DNA of 64,000 nucleotides from Methylomicrobium lacus LW14 (GCF_000527095.1 NZ_AZUN01000001.1:1984001-2048000); one strand, 5' to 3'. Numbered from the stretch's first letter, positions 16,916 to 27,940 are shown. The notes: a model not told the origin generated them from the sequence alone. Numbers and translations: made by a program.

Positions 16916-18313
16916 ATGCACCGCTACCGGCTCTCGCTGTTCATCTTCCGGCGCGACCTTCGGCTTGAAGACAATAGCGGCCTGAACGCAGCGCTGCAGC
17001 TTTCCGAACGGGTGATCCCCGGTTTCATCCTCGATCCCCGGCAAATCGAGCCGCATCCCTACCGGAGCCTGCCGGGCCTCCGCTTCATGCGGCAGGCGCT
17101 CGCCGACTTGCAGAAGCAATGCCTTGCGGCAGGCGGCGAACTCGCCCTTTTCCATGGCGATCCCTGCGGGGTGATTCGGGAGCTTTTCGCTAAGCAGAAG
17201 ATTGAAGCGGTATTCATCAACCGCGACTACACGCCGTTCAGCCGCCGCCGCGACGATGAGATCGCAGAGACTTGCCGGCAACTCGGCATCATCCTGCATG
17301 TACTGGCGGATGCGCTGCTGAACGAACCCGAGGACGTATTGAAAAGCGACGGCACGCCCTACAAGGTATTCACCGCATTTTATCAAAAGGCGCGACAGAT
17401 TCCGGTCGAGCTGCCGTGCGCCTTGGCCGGCTCGAATTTTTTGAGCTTCGACAGCGGCGTAACTCTCGAACAATGCGTTTTACCTGACGAGCAAACGCCG
17501 AACGTGATGTCCGGCGGCCGCAATCATGCATTGGTGTTACTAAATCAACTCGACCGGCTCGCCGATTATCGACTCAGCCGCGACTACCCTGCGCTGGACG
17601 CTACGAGTAAGCTGTCGGCCCACCTCAAATTCGGCTGTTGTTCGGTGCGCGAAGTGCATTATGCGATCATGACGCAATTGGGCGGCGAACATCCGCTGCT
17701 GCGCCAGTTGTACTGGCGCGACTTTTTCACCCATATCGCCCACCACTTTCCGTTCGTGTTCGGTCGGGCTTTTGTGGAGAAATTCGAAGCGGTCGAATGG
17801 GATGATCACCGCGACCGTTTCGAGGCCTGGTCCGAAGGCAAGACCGGTTTTCCGATCGTCGATGCGGGCATGCGCGAACTGAACGAAACCGGCTTCATGC
17901 ATAACCGGGTCAGGATGATCGTCGCCTCGTTTCTGGTCAAGGATCTGCATATTGACTGGCGCCGGGGCGAGCGCTATTTTGCCCGGCATCTGGTCGATTA
18001 CGATCCCTGCGTGAACAACGGCAACTGGCAGTGGGCGGCCTCGACCGGCTGCGACGCCCAGCCTTATTTCAGGATATTCAACCCGTGGACGCAGCAACAG
18101 AAATTTGACCCGGACTGCCGCTATATCACTCGCTGGCTGCCTAAGCTGCGTCAGTTTCCGGCCGAAACGATCCATCGCTGGGACAAAAAACACAGCGTCT
18201 GCGGCTATCCGGCGCCGATCGTCGACCATGTGCAAGAGAGCCGCACCGCGAAGGCAAGGTTTCTAAAGGCCGCGAAAACGCCGATAGACCCAATAAGCAA
18301 GCAGGACGAGTGA
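16916..18313 (+). CDS. phrB: Deoxyribodipyrimidine photolyase (class I)
   Basis: A 465-residue light-driven repair enzyme that splits cyclobutane pyrimidine dimers. The N-terminal antenna-binding Rossmann domain opens with SLFIFRRDLRLEDNSGL. The C-terminal FAD domain has RQLYWRDFFTHI, MHNRVRMIVASFLVKDL and the signature CVNNGNWQWAASTGCDAQPYFR (positions about 361-382), with the Trp residues of the electron-transfer chain. Length is that of bacterial class I enzymes; cryptochrome-DASH is less likely. The last 51 bases overlap, in convergent orientation, the end of the CPBP protease gene. Confidence 0.95.
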   Translation: MHRYRLSLFIFRRDLRLEDNSGLNAALQLSERVIPGFILDPRQIEPHPYRSLPGLRFMRQALADLQKQCLAAGGELALFHGDPCGVIRELFAKQKIEAVFINRDYTPFSRRRDDEIAETCRQLGIILHVLADALLNEPEDVLKSDGTPYKVFTAFYQKARQIPVELPCALAGSNFLSFDSGVTLEQCVLPDEQTPNVMSGGRNHALVLLNQLDRLADYRLSRDYPALDATSKLSAHLKFGCCSVREVHYAIMTQLGGEHPLLRQLYWRDFFTHIAHHFPFVFGRAFVEKFEAVEWDDHRDRFEAWSEGKTGFPIVDAGMRELNETGFMHNRVRMIVASFLVKDLHIDWRRGERYFARHLVDYDPCVNNGNWQWAASTGCDAQPYFRIFNPWTQQQKFDPDCRYITRWLPKLRQFPAETIHRWDKKHSVCGYPAPIVDHVQESRTAKARFLKAAKTPIDPISKQDE

Positions 18314-19141
18314 CAACCAGCCGGCGACCAGCCAGCCGATCACGTTGTCGTAATGGCCGACCAGAAAACCGTAAGGGGATTTGAAATGGGTGATGGACAG
18401 GGCTTTGCTGATTTTGATCTGCCAAACCCAGGCCGCATGACAGCCGATGCACAGACCCAGATTCTGGGGCGCGCGCGTCCTGATGATGCCTAAAATCATG
18501 CCGACCATCAGCAACGCCAGCCAGTCCGGCAAATAGAGCGGCATAAACAGGCTGTCGAAGGCTTCGCCGAGCAGCGTGAAGCCGCTCGTCAAGGTCGCCT
18601 GATCGCTCGGAATCTCCGAGTGACTGCGCAAGAAATGCAGCGAGGCGTAGTAGAGCGCGCTGACCAGAATCGCAGTGCAGAGCGGCATTTTTCTGCCCAA
18701 GGATGTGATCAGCAAGCCGCGAAACAGAGGCTCTTCAACCAGCGAAATCAACAAGGCCAACAGTAAAGCCAAGCCCATTTTCTGCGCCAGCAACAAGCCT
18801 GTCCAGTGCTTGGCCGGATCGAGGCTATGAATGCCCAGCTGATATTCGAGCCAGAGCACCGGCAGCAGCGTCAGCAAACCGAGCGCGAAGCCTTGCGGGA
18901 TCTGCTTGAGTAATGTTTTCCCGGAGGCGAACCCCAAATCGGAGCGGTTGATCTTGAGCCAGCGCATCGCCGGAAAGATGCTCAGCACCAGGAAGATCAG
19001 CGTGGTCTTCGAGATGACTTTGGATAGGGTAAAACGGTCGCCGACGATCTGGATCAGAAAATAGCCGAGCAGGCAGGACAGCACAGAAACCGCCAGCAAT
19101 ACCGCCAGCGGGACAAGCATGTAAAGACTGCGCTTCAGCAT
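18263..19141 (-). CDS. CPBP family intramembrane glutamic endopeptidase
   Basis: A 292-residue polytopic membrane protein with the ABI/CPBP signature: E136-E137 and R141 in VEEPLFRG, H169-F170 in ASLHFL, and H235 in GCHAAW, the presumed active-site residues. Such proteins cleave substrates within the membrane, as Rce1 does, but the bacterial substrates are mostly unknown. The start is set at 19141 (MLKRSLYML), so it overlaps the rsmE stop by seven bases and is likely translated with it. An upstream in-frame start would lie deep inside rsmE. Its 3' end overlaps phrB by 51 bases in convergent orientation. Confidence 0.86.
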   Translation of the reverse strand: MLKRSLYMLVPLAVLLAVSVLSCLLGYFLIQIVGDRFTLSKVISKTTLIFLVLSIFPAMRWLKINRSDLGFASGKTLLKQIPQGFALGLLTLLPVLWLEYQLGIHSLDPAKHWTGLLLAQKMGLALLLALLISLVEEPLFRGLLITSLGRKMPLCTAILVSALYYASLHFLRSHSEIPSDQATLTSGFTLLGEAFDSLFMPLYLPDWLALLMVGMILGIIRTRAPQNLGLCIGCHAAWVWQIKISKALSITHFKSPYGFLVGHYDNVIGWLVAGWLSLVLLAYWVYRRFRGL

Positions 19142-19881
19142 CCTTTCGGACCGAGACGGAAATCGCCCCACAGCATCTGCACCGCGGATAGGGCCGCCAG
19201 CGAGGCGGTTTCGGTGCGCAGTATCCTGCCGCCGAGCCGTACCGGAATGAAGCCGGCGGCCTTCGCGGCCTCTCGCTCATGGTCGGCAAAGCCGCCTTCG
19301 GGGCCGGTCAACAGGGCCACCCTCATGTCTTCCGGCTGTAAATCGGCCAGCGTGACTTCCGCATAGGGGTCCAGGAACAGCTTCAGCCCCTGCTGCTCGC
19401 CGACCCATTGATGCAGCCGGGTGATCGGCGACAGTTCCGGCAACACACTCCGTCCGCTCTGCTCGGCCGCATGCTGGATGATGCGCTGCCAGTGCGTGAA
19501 ACGCTGGATGCGCTTGTCGCCCTTCAACTGCACCAGACAGCGCTCGGTCTCGATCGGCGTCATTTGATTCACGCCGAGTTCGACGGCCTTCTGCACCGAC
19601 AGGTCCATTCGGTCGCCGCGCGCCATGCCGAGGCCGAGACAGATTGTCAGCGGCGATTCGACATCGCGCGGCTGCCGCTGTTCGAGCGCGACCGCCACCC
19701 GGTTCCGGCTGACTTCGAGCAGCACCGACAAGAAATCGGCGCCCGAGCCGTCGAACAAGACGATCTTGTCGTCCTTCGCGAGCCGCAGCACGGTTCTGAC
19801 ATAATGCGCGCTGTCATCGTCGAGTTCGATGTGCTGGCCGCAGTTTAACGCTTCGGGAACATAGAGACGGGAGATTCGCAT
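19135..19881 (-). CDS. rsmE: 16S rRNA m3U1498 methyltransferase
   Basis: A SPOUT-class methyltransferase acting on U1498 of 16S rRNA in the 30S subunit. The 248-residue protein has an N-terminal PUA-like RNA-binding domain (MRISRLYVPE, then HYVRTVLRLAKDD) and the C-terminal knotted SAM-binding motifs LLTGPEGGF and RLGGRILRTETA. Length fits the family. It is leftward and overlaps the CPBP gene, forming a two-gene unit. metF ends 68 bases upstream on the same strand. Confidence 0.95.
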   Translation of the reverse strand: MRISRLYVPEALNCGQHIELDDDSAHYVRTVLRLAKDDKIVLFDGSGADFLSVLLEVSRNRVAVALEQRQPRDVESPLTICLGLGMARGDRMDLSVQKAVELGVNQMTPIETERCLVQLKGDKRIQRFTHWQRIIQHAAEQSGRSVLPELSPITRLHQWVGEQQGLKLFLDPYAEVTLADLQPEDMRVALLTGPEGGFADHEREAAKAAGFIPVRLGGRILRTETASLAALSAVQMLWGDFRLGPKGC

Positions 19882-19925
19882 CGCAATCAGGGTGAGCTTG
19901 GCTACGGTTCGGCCGGTCAGGTGCG

Positions 19926-19942
19926 CGCCCCATCAAGGGGCG
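19926..19942 (-). terminator. Short GC hairpin after metF
   Basis: CGCCCC at 19926-19931 pairs with GGGGCG at 19937-19942 around the loop ATCAA, just past the metF stop and before rsmE. There is no T-run, so termination would be weak; it may only stabilise the metF message. Confidence 0.35.
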
Positions 19943-19949
19943 GCCCGGA

Positions 19950-20807
19950 TTATGGCTGAGGCCAGAATTTCAGATTTTCGAGAATCGCGAGCGTCGGCCC
20001 CGACTGATTCATCGTATAAAAATGCAGGCCGGGCGCGTCCTGCTCGAGCAGTTTCTGGCATAACTCGGTCACCACGTCCAAACCGAAGGCCTGGATCGAG
20101 GCGCGGTCGTCGCCGAGACATTCGAGGCGTTTGCGCAGCCAGCGCGGAATGTCAGCTCCGCACATTTCCGAGAAGCGGAACAGCTGCGAATACTGCGTGA
20201 TCGGCATGATGCCCGGCACGATCGGAACATCGATGCCGTTTTGCTCGCAGCGGTCGCGGAAATAAAAATACGCTTCGGCGTTGTAAAAATATTGCGTGAT
20301 CGCGGCGTTCGCGCCCGCATCGACCTTGCGTTTGAAATTCACGAAATCGACATCGGCATTCAGCGCCTGCGGATGCACTTCCGGGTAGGCCGCGACATGA
20401 ATTTCGAAGGTGTCACCGGTTTCCTTACGGATAAACTCGACCAGTTCGTTCGCATAGCGGAACTCGCCGGCCGACAGCATGCCGGACGGCAGATCGCCCC
20501 GTAACGCGACGATCTTGCTGATGCCTTTGCTCTGGTAATCCGTCAGAATCGTGCGGATATTGTCCTTGGTCGAGGCGACACAGGACAGATGCGGCGCGGC
20601 CGCGATACCCTTGGCCTGAATTTCGACGACCGTATCGAAGGTCTTCTCGCGCGTCGAGCCGCCCGCGCCGAAAGTCACCGAGAAAAAGCCGGGATTCAGC
20701 CTGGCGAGCTTTTCATGAACGACCTTCAGGTTTGCCGCGCCCTCTTCGGTCTTCGGCGGGTAAAACTCAAAACTTAATACCTTCGGATGCGTATAGCGTG
20801 GTTTCAT
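19950..20807 (-). CDS. metF: 5,10-methylenetetrahydrofolate reductase
   Basis: A flavoenzyme that reduces 5,10-methylene-THF to 5-methyl-THF, the methyl donor for methionine synthesis. The 285-residue TIM-barrel protein has SFEFYPPKTEEG at the N-terminus, FFSVTFGAGGSTR, and the later blocks IVALRGDLP and ITQYFYNAEAYF. It is the last gene of the metK-ahcY-metF run, which links SAM synthesis, S-adenosylhomocysteine recycling and methyl supply. Methionine synthase is not in the window. A strong hairpin separates it from ahcY. Confidence 0.96.
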   Translation of the reverse strand: MKPRYTHPKVLSFEFYPPKTEEGAANLKVVHEKLARLNPGFFSVTFGAGGSTREKTFDTVVEIQAKGIAAAPHLSCVASTKDNIRTILTDYQSKGISKIVALRGDLPSGMLSAGEFRYANELVEFIRKETGDTFEIHVAAYPEVHPQALNADVDFVNFKRKVDAGANAAITQYFYNAEAYFYFRDRCEQNGIDVPIVPGIMPITQYSQLFRFSEMCGADIPRWLRKRLECLGDDRASIQAFGLDVVTELCQKLLEQDAPGLHFYTMNQSGPTLAILENLKFWPQP

Positions 20808-20825
20808 TCGATGCGCCTGGGCGAA

Positions 20826-20855
20826 GACGGGCTGCAGAAACTGCGGCAGCCCGTC
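20826..20855. terminator. Strong hairpin between ahcY and metF
   Basis: GACGGGCTGC (20826-20835) is the exact reverse complement of GCAGCCCGTC (20846-20855), with a ten-base loop. It lies in the 69-base gap between the ahcY stop and the metF start. No U-run follows, so it may be an attenuating or processing hairpin that sets the metF to ahcY ratio rather than a full stop. Confidence 0.5.
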
Positions 20856-20876
20856 CTACAGTGGAGTGAGAATGGA

Positions 20877-22166
20877 TCAATAACGGTAATAGTCGCCCTT
20901 ATACGGACCTTCTACCGGCACATTGATGTAGCGGGCCTGCTCCTCGGTCAAGCGGGTCAGATGCACGCCGATCTGCGCCAGATGCAGGATCGCGACTTTT
21001 TCATCCAGTTTCTTCGGCAGCACATAAACCTTGTTTTCGTACTGCTCGGCATGCTTCCACAGTTCGATCTGCGCCAATACCTGGTTGCAGAACGAATTGG
21101 ACATCACGAAACTCGGATGGCCGGTCGCGCAACCGAGATTGACCAGGCGGCCTTCGGCCAGCACGATCAGACGCTTGCCGTCCGGGAAGATCACATGATC
21201 GACCTGCGGCTTGATGTTTTCCCAGGTGTACTGACGCAGCGATGCGATGTCGATTTCCGAATCGAAATGACCGATGTTGCAGACGATCGCCTGATTCTTC
21301 ATCGCCTGCATGTGCGCGTGCGTGATCACGTTCACGTTGCCGGTCGCGGTCACGAAAATATTCGCGTGCGGCGCGGCTTCTTCCATCGTGACGACCCGAT
21401 AACCTTCCATCGCGGCCTGCAACGCGCAGATCGGGTCGATTTCGGTGATCCAGACCGTCGCGCCGAGGCCCCGCAGCGATTGCGCGCAGCCCTTGCCGAC
21501 ATCGCCGTAACCGCAGACGACAGCGATCTTGCCCGCAACCATCACGTCGGTCGCGCGCTTGATGCCGTCAACCAGGGATTCCCGGCAACCGTACAGGTTG
21601 TCGAACTTGGACTTGGTGACCGAATCGTTCACGTTGAAGGCCGGCACTTTCAGGGTGCCTTTCGCGACCCGTTCGTGCAGACGCAAGACGCCGGTCGTGG
21701 TTTCCTCGGACAAGCCTTTGACGCCTGCCATCAGCTCGGGATACTTCTCATGCATCATCAAGGTCAGGTCGCCGCCGTCGTCGAGAATCATGTTCGGACG
21801 CCAGCCGTTCGGGCCTTCGATCGTCTGTTCGATGCACCAGTCGAATTCGGCTTCGTTCTCGCCCTTCCAGGCAAACACCGGAATGCCGGCCGCGGCGATC
21901 GCGGAAGCGGCATGATCCTGGGTCGAAAAGATGTTGCAGGACGACCAGCGCACTTCGGCGCCGAGTGCGGTCAGCGTTTCGATCAGCACCGCGGTTTGGA
22001 TCGTCATATGCAGACACCCGGCGATACGCGCGCCCTTCAGCGGTTGCTCGGCGCCGTACTCGGCGCGGAGCGCCATCAGGCCGGGCATTTCGGTTTCGGC
22101 GATAGCGATTTCCTTGCGGCCCCAGTCCGCAAGTCCGATATCGGCGACTTTATAATCTTGGCTCAT
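20877..22166 (-). CDS. ahcY: Adenosylhomocysteinase
   Basis: An NAD-dependent tetramer that reversibly splits S-adenosylhomocysteine into adenosine and homocysteine, relieving product inhibition of methyltransferases. The 429-residue protein has the NAD-binding loop GYGDVGKGCAQSLRG, the substrate block VNDSVTKSKFDNLYGCRES, and a C-terminal KGDYYRY tail that closes on NAD of the next subunit. The start at 22166 (MSQDYKVADIGL) follows a GAGAGA ribosome-binding site; the longer frame reaches toward metK. metK ends 25 bases upstream, too close for a separate promoter or an SAH riboswitch. Confidence 0.97.
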   Translation of the reverse strand: MSQDYKVADIGLADWGRKEIAIAETEMPGLMALRAEYGAEQPLKGARIAGCLHMTIQTAVLIETLTALGAEVRWSSCNIFSTQDHAASAIAAAGIPVFAWKGENEAEFDWCIEQTIEGPNGWRPNMILDDGGDLTLMMHEKYPELMAGVKGLSEETTTGVLRLHERVAKGTLKVPAFNVNDSVTKSKFDNLYGCRESLVDGIKRATDVMVAGKIAVVCGYGDVGKGCAQSLRGLGATVWITEIDPICALQAAMEGYRVVTMEEAAPHANIFVTATGNVNVITHAHMQAMKNQAIVCNIGHFDSEIDIASLRQYTWENIKPQVDHVIFPDGKRLIVLAEGRLVNLGCATGHPSFVMSNSFCNQVLAQIELWKHAEQYENKVYVLPKKLDEKVAILHLAQIGVHLTRLTEEQARYINVPVEGPYKGDYYRY

Positions 22167-22191
22167 ATCTCTCTCCGTTACCGTACTTTTA

Positions 22192-23352
22192 TTAAATTCC
22201 GGCCGCATCGAGCAATGCCTCGACCTTGTCGGTTCTTTCCCAGGTGAAGGTGTCCTCGGTGCGTCCGAAATGGCCGTAAGCCGCGGTCGGCTGATAGATC
22301 GGCTTCAACAGATCCAGCATCGCGATCAGGCCCTTCGGTCTCAGATCGAAAATCGAGCGGACGATTTCAACCAGGCGGTCTTCGCTGATCTTGCCGGTGC
22401 CGAAAGTTTCGATCGTGATCGAAGTCGGCTCGGCGATGCCGATCGCATAAGACACCTGAATCTCGCAGCGCTCCGCAAGCCCTGCCGCGACGATGTTTTT
22501 CGCGACATAGCGCGCCATGTAGGCCGCCGAACGGTCAACCTTGGAAGGGTCCTTGCCGGAAAACGCGCCGCCGCCGTGACGCGCCATGCCGCCGTAACTG
22601 TCGACGATGATCTTGCGTCCGGTCAGGCCGCAATCGCCGACCGGGCCGCCGATCACGAACTGACCGGTCGGATTGATGAAAAACTGGGTGTCCTTATGGA
22701 TCCATTCCTTCGGCAGCACCGGCAGGATGATTTCGTCCATCACCGCTTCATGCAAGGCTTTGTTACCGATGTCCGGCGAATGCTGGGTCGATAAAACGAC
22801 CGCGTCGATCGCCACCGGCTTGTGGTTTTCATAGCGGAAAGTGATCTGGCTTTTCGCGTCCGGACGCAGCCAAGGCAGCGTATTGTTCTTGCGCACTTCG
22901 GCCTGGCGCTTGACCAACAGATGCGAATACTGGATCGGCGCCGGCATCAGCACGTCGGTTTCGTTCGACGCATAGCCGAACATCAGGCCTTGGTCGCCGG
23001 CGCCCTGTTCATGGTTTTGTGCTTCATCGACACCCATCGCGATGTCCGACGACTGCTTGCCGATCGCGTTCAGGACGGCGCAGCTATGGCCGTCGAAACC
23101 GATGTCGCCGTGATCATAGCCGATATCGCAAACGGTCTTGCGCACCAGTTCTTCCAGATCGACCCAGGCATTGGTCGTGATCTCGCCAGCGATGATCACC
23201 ATCCCGGTTTTTACCATCGTCTCGCATGCAACGCGTGATCTGGGATCCTGCGCCAACAGCGCATCCAGTACCGCATCGGAAATTTGATCCGCGACCTTGT
23301 CCGGATGCCCTTCCGAAACCGATTCCGAGGTAAAAATGAAATTGTTGCTCAT
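22192..23352 (-). CDS. metK: S-adenosylmethionine synthetase
   Basis: Makes SAM from methionine and ATP. The 386-residue protein has all main blocks: SEGHPDKVADQISDAVLD at the N-terminus, GAGDQGLMFGYA, and the phosphate loop GGGAFSGKDPSKVDRS. Length is normal. It heads metK-ahcY-metF. The 40 bases between its start and the terminator at 23392-23416 are too short for a known SAM riboswitch. A promoter must lie in or near that terminator, or transcription reads through from the tRNA/rpoD side. Confidence 0.97.
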   Translation of the reverse strand: MSNNFIFTSESVSEGHPDKVADQISDAVLDALLAQDPRSRVACETMVKTGMVIIAGEITTNAWVDLEELVRKTVCDIGYDHGDIGFDGHSCAVLNAIGKQSSDIAMGVDEAQNHEQGAGDQGLMFGYASNETDVLMPAPIQYSHLLVKRQAEVRKNNTLPWLRPDAKSQITFRYENHKPVAIDAVVLSTQHSPDIGNKALHEAVMDEIILPVLPKEWIHKDTQFFINPTGQFVIGGPVGDCGLTGRKIIVDSYGGMARHGGGAFSGKDPSKVDRSAAYMARYVAKNIVAAGLAERCEIQVSYAIGIAEPTSITIETFGTGKISEDRLVEIVRSIFDLRPKGLIAMLDLLKPIYQPTAAYGHFGRTEDTFTWERTDKVEALLDAAGI

Positions 23353-23391
23353 AGAAGTGCCTATTAAAAAATGATATAAAGCCTGATACGC

Positions 23392-23416
23392 AAAAAGGCT
23401 GCAAGGCAGCCTTTTT
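23392..23416 (-). terminator. Intrinsic terminator after tRNA-Ile2
   Basis: AAAAAGGCTGC (23392-23402), loop AAG, GCAGCCTTTTT (23406-23416): an 11-bp perfect stem with T/A runs on both sides, so it could work in both directions. On the leftward strand it lies eight bases beyond the tRNA 3' end and upstream of metK, so it should end the rpsU-yqeY-dnaG-rpoD-tRNA transcript. Confidence 0.85.
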
Positions 23417-23423
23417 AATGATT

Positions 23424-23500
23424 TGGTGGGCCCTGTAGGACTTGAACCTACGACCTGCCGATTATGAGTCGGAAGCTCTAACCAACTGAGCTAAGGGCCC
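23424..23500 (-). tRNA. ileX: tRNA-Ile2 (anticodon CAU, presumed lysidine-modified)
   Basis: A 77-base cloverleaf including an encoded CCA end. The acceptor GGGCCCT pairs with AGGGCCC. The D arm is in TAGCTCAGTTGGTTAGAGC, the anticodon loop reads CTCATAA (anticodon at 23464-23466), and the T arm is GTAGGTTCAAGTCCTAC. The body is closest to Escherichia coli ileX rather than to initiator or elongator tRNA-Met, so TilS should convert C34 to lysidine and the tRNA would read AUA codons. It starts 11 bases after the rpoD stop on the same strand; in Escherichia coli ileX is also close to rpoD. Confidence 0.9.
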
Positions 23501-23511
23501 GTGTCCGTTTC

Positions 23512-25326
<1,815 letters not shown>

Positions 25327-25387
25327 TCACTCACCGGATATGTAATTCAGCAGAACTACACGTAACTATTAATTCTACTATATAAAT

Positions 25388-27139
25388 TTATGGCTTGGCA
25401 TCTACTTTTTTGAGAGCCGATATAAGGGCATATAATCTTCGCAGAGATTCTTTGTCCTCGGCCGTCGGCTGTTTTTTTGAGTAGATCCGCTCGACTTCGT
25501 TTTCAGCGGACTGTATACGCAATTTAACAAGAGCATCACAGAACTCTGCTTCCACCCCTTCGTCAGAAGCTTGCAAATCCAGAAACGCCAGCGCCTTGAC
25601 CGACTTTTCCTCGGGCGAGCCGCGGTAAGACTCGAGCAATACCGCCGTATTGGCCGGTTTTTGCGCCAAAATAGCCTGTACGATATGCCTAAACAATTCG
25701 ACGCCGGAAAATGCCAGCGTAGTCCAGTCGATTTCCTGCAATTCGGGGCGCATCGCCAATTTAGGATTTTGCACCAGCAGCGCAATCGCCATGCGCGCGG
25801 AGGTCATTCTGCCTTTCGCATGCGGATTTGCAGGCCGAACATTTCGACTAAGTGTAGCCTCATTTTGCAAAACATCCAGATAGCTGGTGTCGGACAAGGT
25901 CTTGAGCCTCGCAAACATCATTTCCCGGAAAATCCCCGCCGGCAGCTTTTCGAGATACGGACGGGTCTTGCCGACCAGTTGCGCGCGCCCTTCGAGACTG
26001 GTCAACTGCAAATCCTTGCCGGCCTCGGCAAAAAAATAATCGGACAAGACCTGAGCCTCACGCATCCGCGCACGAAAGCGCTCAACACCCTCCTTGCGCA
26101 CCAGCGAATCGGGATCTTCATCCTGCGGCAACAGCATGATGCGCGCCTGCCGCCCGTCGCGAAGACAAGGAAACACCGCATCCATCGCCCGCCAAGCCGC
26201 CTCTCTTCCCGCCCGGTCGCCGTCGAAACAAAATATCAGCTCCGGCGCAAAGCGGAACAGCAGCTCCGCATGCGCCTGCGACGCCGCGGTACCCAAAGCG
26301 GCCACCGCATTGTCGATGCCGTATTCGGCCAACGCGATCACATCCATGTAGCCTTCGACCAACATTATCTGCGCCGGTTTGCTGTTTTTCTTCAACAGCT
26401 CATAAAGCCCGTAAACCTCTCTGCCTTTATGAAATAGGGACGTTTCCGGAGAATTCAAATATTTCGGCAAAGAATCGTCCAGAACGCGCCCGCCGAAGCC
26501 GACGATGCGGCCGCGCTTGTCGCGAATCGGAAACATTACCCGGCCGCGGAAGCGGTCATACACATGACCCGCCTCATTCTTGACCGACAGTCCGGCATCC
26601 AACAAGGCCTGTTGGTTAAAGCGCCCGGACAAGGATTGCCACGCATCGGGCGCATAGCCCAGCCGATAATCGCGCATCACCTGCTCGCCGACGCCCCTCC
26701 TGCGAAAATAATCCCTGGCAACAGATCCTGCCTTGACATGCATTTGCTCCGTATAAAACTGAGCCGCCTGCTCCATCAACTGATACAGATTATTGAGGTC
26801 GTCTTTTTTTTGCGGCGAACTTTGCGCCGAAAAGGACTCTCTCGGCACATCGACGCCGACAAACGCGGCCAAATCCTCGATCGCTTCGACAAAGTCAAGC
26901 CGGTTGAATTCCATCAAAAAAGAAATCGCGTTGCCGCTGACCCCGCAACCGAAGCAATGATAAAACTGTTTATCGCGATTGACCGAAAAACTCGGCGTTT
27001 TTTCGCTATGGAAGGGACAACGGGCGACAAAATTCGCCCCCGTCTTTTTGAGAGGAAGGTGCGCATCGATAAGGTCGACAATATCAACCCGCACCAGAAG
27101 GTCATCAATGAACTGACGAGGTATACGTCCCTCGGACAT
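25388..27139 (-). CDS. dnaG: DNA primase
   Basis: Makes RNA primers for replication. The 583-residue protein has the N-terminal CHC2 zinc-binding domain (CPFHSEKTPSFSV, then FYHCFGCGVSG), the RNA-polymerase core with the TOPRIM motif LVEGYMDVIALAEYGI and FDGDRAGREAA, and a C-terminal helical region that should bind the DnaB helicase. It lies between yqeY (25 bases upstream) and rpoD (61 bases downstream) in the conserved operon. The 61-base gap before rpoD may carry a processing site or internal promoter, but no clear consensus is visible. Confidence 0.97.
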   Translation of the reverse strand: MSEGRIPRQFIDDLLVRVDIVDLIDAHLPLKKTGANFVARCPFHSEKTPSFSVNRDKQFYHCFGCGVSGNAISFLMEFNRLDFVEAIEDLAAFVGVDVPRESFSAQSSPQKKDDLNNLYQLMEQAAQFYTEQMHVKAGSVARDYFRRRGVGEQVMRDYRLGYAPDAWQSLSGRFNQQALLDAGLSVKNEAGHVYDRFRGRVMFPIRDKRGRIVGFGGRVLDDSLPKYLNSPETSLFHKGREVYGLYELLKKNSKPAQIMLVEGYMDVIALAEYGIDNAVAALGTAASQAHAELLFRFAPELIFCFDGDRAGREAAWRAMDAVFPCLRDGRQARIMLLPQDEDPDSLVRKEGVERFRARMREAQVLSDYFFAEAGKDLQLTSLEGRAQLVGKTRPYLEKLPAGIFREMMFARLKTLSDTSYLDVLQNEATLSRNVRPANPHAKGRMTSARMAIALLVQNPKLAMRPELQEIDWTTLAFSGVELFRHIVQAILAQKPANTAVLLESYRGSPEEKSVKALAFLDLQASDEGVEAEFCDALVKLRIQSAENEVERIYSKKQPTAEDKESLRRLYALISALKKVDAKP

Positions 27140-27164
27140 AGATTAATAGGGTTGAACGAGAGGA

Positions 27165-27617
27165 TTAGCCTCCCAAACCAGCCTTGATTTTTTGGCTGAC
27201 CACCGCCATGTCGGCGCGCCCCTGCATTTTCGGCTTCAGCAGCCCCATCACCTTGCCCATGTCCTTGACCGCTTCGGCACCGGATTCGGCGATCGCTTCC
27301 TGAACCAGGGCGTCGATCTCGGCATCACTCAGCGCCGCAGGCAAGTATTCCTGAATGACTTTGACTTCCGCTTCTTCTATGTCAGCCAGATCGTTACGTC
27401 CGGCGTCGCTGTACTGCTTGATCGACTCGCGCCGCTGCTTCAGCATCTTGTCCAGCACCTGAATGGCCCGGTCGTTATCGAGCGTAATACGCTCGTCGAC
27501 TTCGACCTGCTTGAATGCCGCCAGAATCAAACGGATCACGCCCAGCTTGAATTTGTCGCCGCCTTTCATGGCGGCTTTCATATCTTCCTTGATTCGGTCC
27601 GTCAATAAATCCATCAT
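27165..27617 (-). CDS. yqeY: YqeY (GatB/YqeY-domain) protein
   Basis: A 150-residue helical protein with the YqeY fold, related to the tail of the GatB amidotransferase subunit. The sequence LTDRIKEDMKAAMKGGDKFKLGVIRLILAAFK and the C-terminal VMGLLKPKMQGRADMAVVSQ are typical. GatB tails bind tRNA, but the role of free YqeY is unknown. It sits between rpsU (12 bases upstream) and dnaG (25 bases downstream), a place it occupies in many bacteria. Two adjacent ATG codons (27617 and 27614) are possible starts behind AGGTTAGG. Confidence 0.93.
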   Translation of the reverse strand: MMDLLTDRIKEDMKAAMKGGDKFKLGVIRLILAAFKQVEVDERITLDNDRAIQVLDKMLKQRRESIKQYSDAGRNDLADIEEAEVKVIQEYLPAALSDAEIDALVQEAIAESGAEAVKDMGKVMGLLKPKMQGRADMAVVSQKIKAGLGG

Positions 27618-27629
27618 CCTAACCTGCGA

Positions 27630-27863
27630 TTAAAGCGCAGGACGGCCGCGACGCAGATTTTTCAACGCATAACGCTCACGCGCCAGCTTTTTCAGGTGAC
27701 GTTTGACAGCCGCCGCCCCTTTACGTTTACGTTCCGTGGTCGGCTTTTCATAAAACTCGCGGCGACGGACTTCGGCCAAGACACCGGCTTTTTCACAAGC
27801 GCGTTTAAAACGGCGAATGGCGATATCGAAAGGTTCGTTTTCTTTAATTTTGACTGACGGCAT
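27630..27863 (-). CDS. rpsU: 30S ribosomal protein S21
   Basis: A small basic protein of the 30S subunit that helps mRNA binding. The 77-residue sequence MPSVKIKENEPFDIAIRRFK, followed by KAGVLAEVRRREFYEKPTTERKR, is the S21 pattern; the length is slightly above the 71 residues of Escherichia coli because of an extended basic C-terminus. It is the first gene of rpsU-yqeY-dnaG-rpoD and is preceded by a strong promoter at 27941-27969. Confidence 0.97.
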   Translation of the reverse strand: MPSVKIKENEPFDIAIRRFKRACEKAGVLAEVRRREFYEKPTTERKRKGAAAVKRHLKKLARERYALKNLRRGRPAL

Positions 27864-27940
27864 TATACGTTTCCAGATTTCCAGTTGTGTTAATATGAAT
27901 AAAACAAGGGCGTTAGCACACCCACTCTAGTAAACTCCTA

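Noticed and set aside
23353..23391. Possible SAM or SAH riboswitch upstream of metK or ahcY
   Set aside because: Only about 40 bases separate the metK start from a terminator and 25 bases separate metK from ahcY, too little for a known riboswitch fold.
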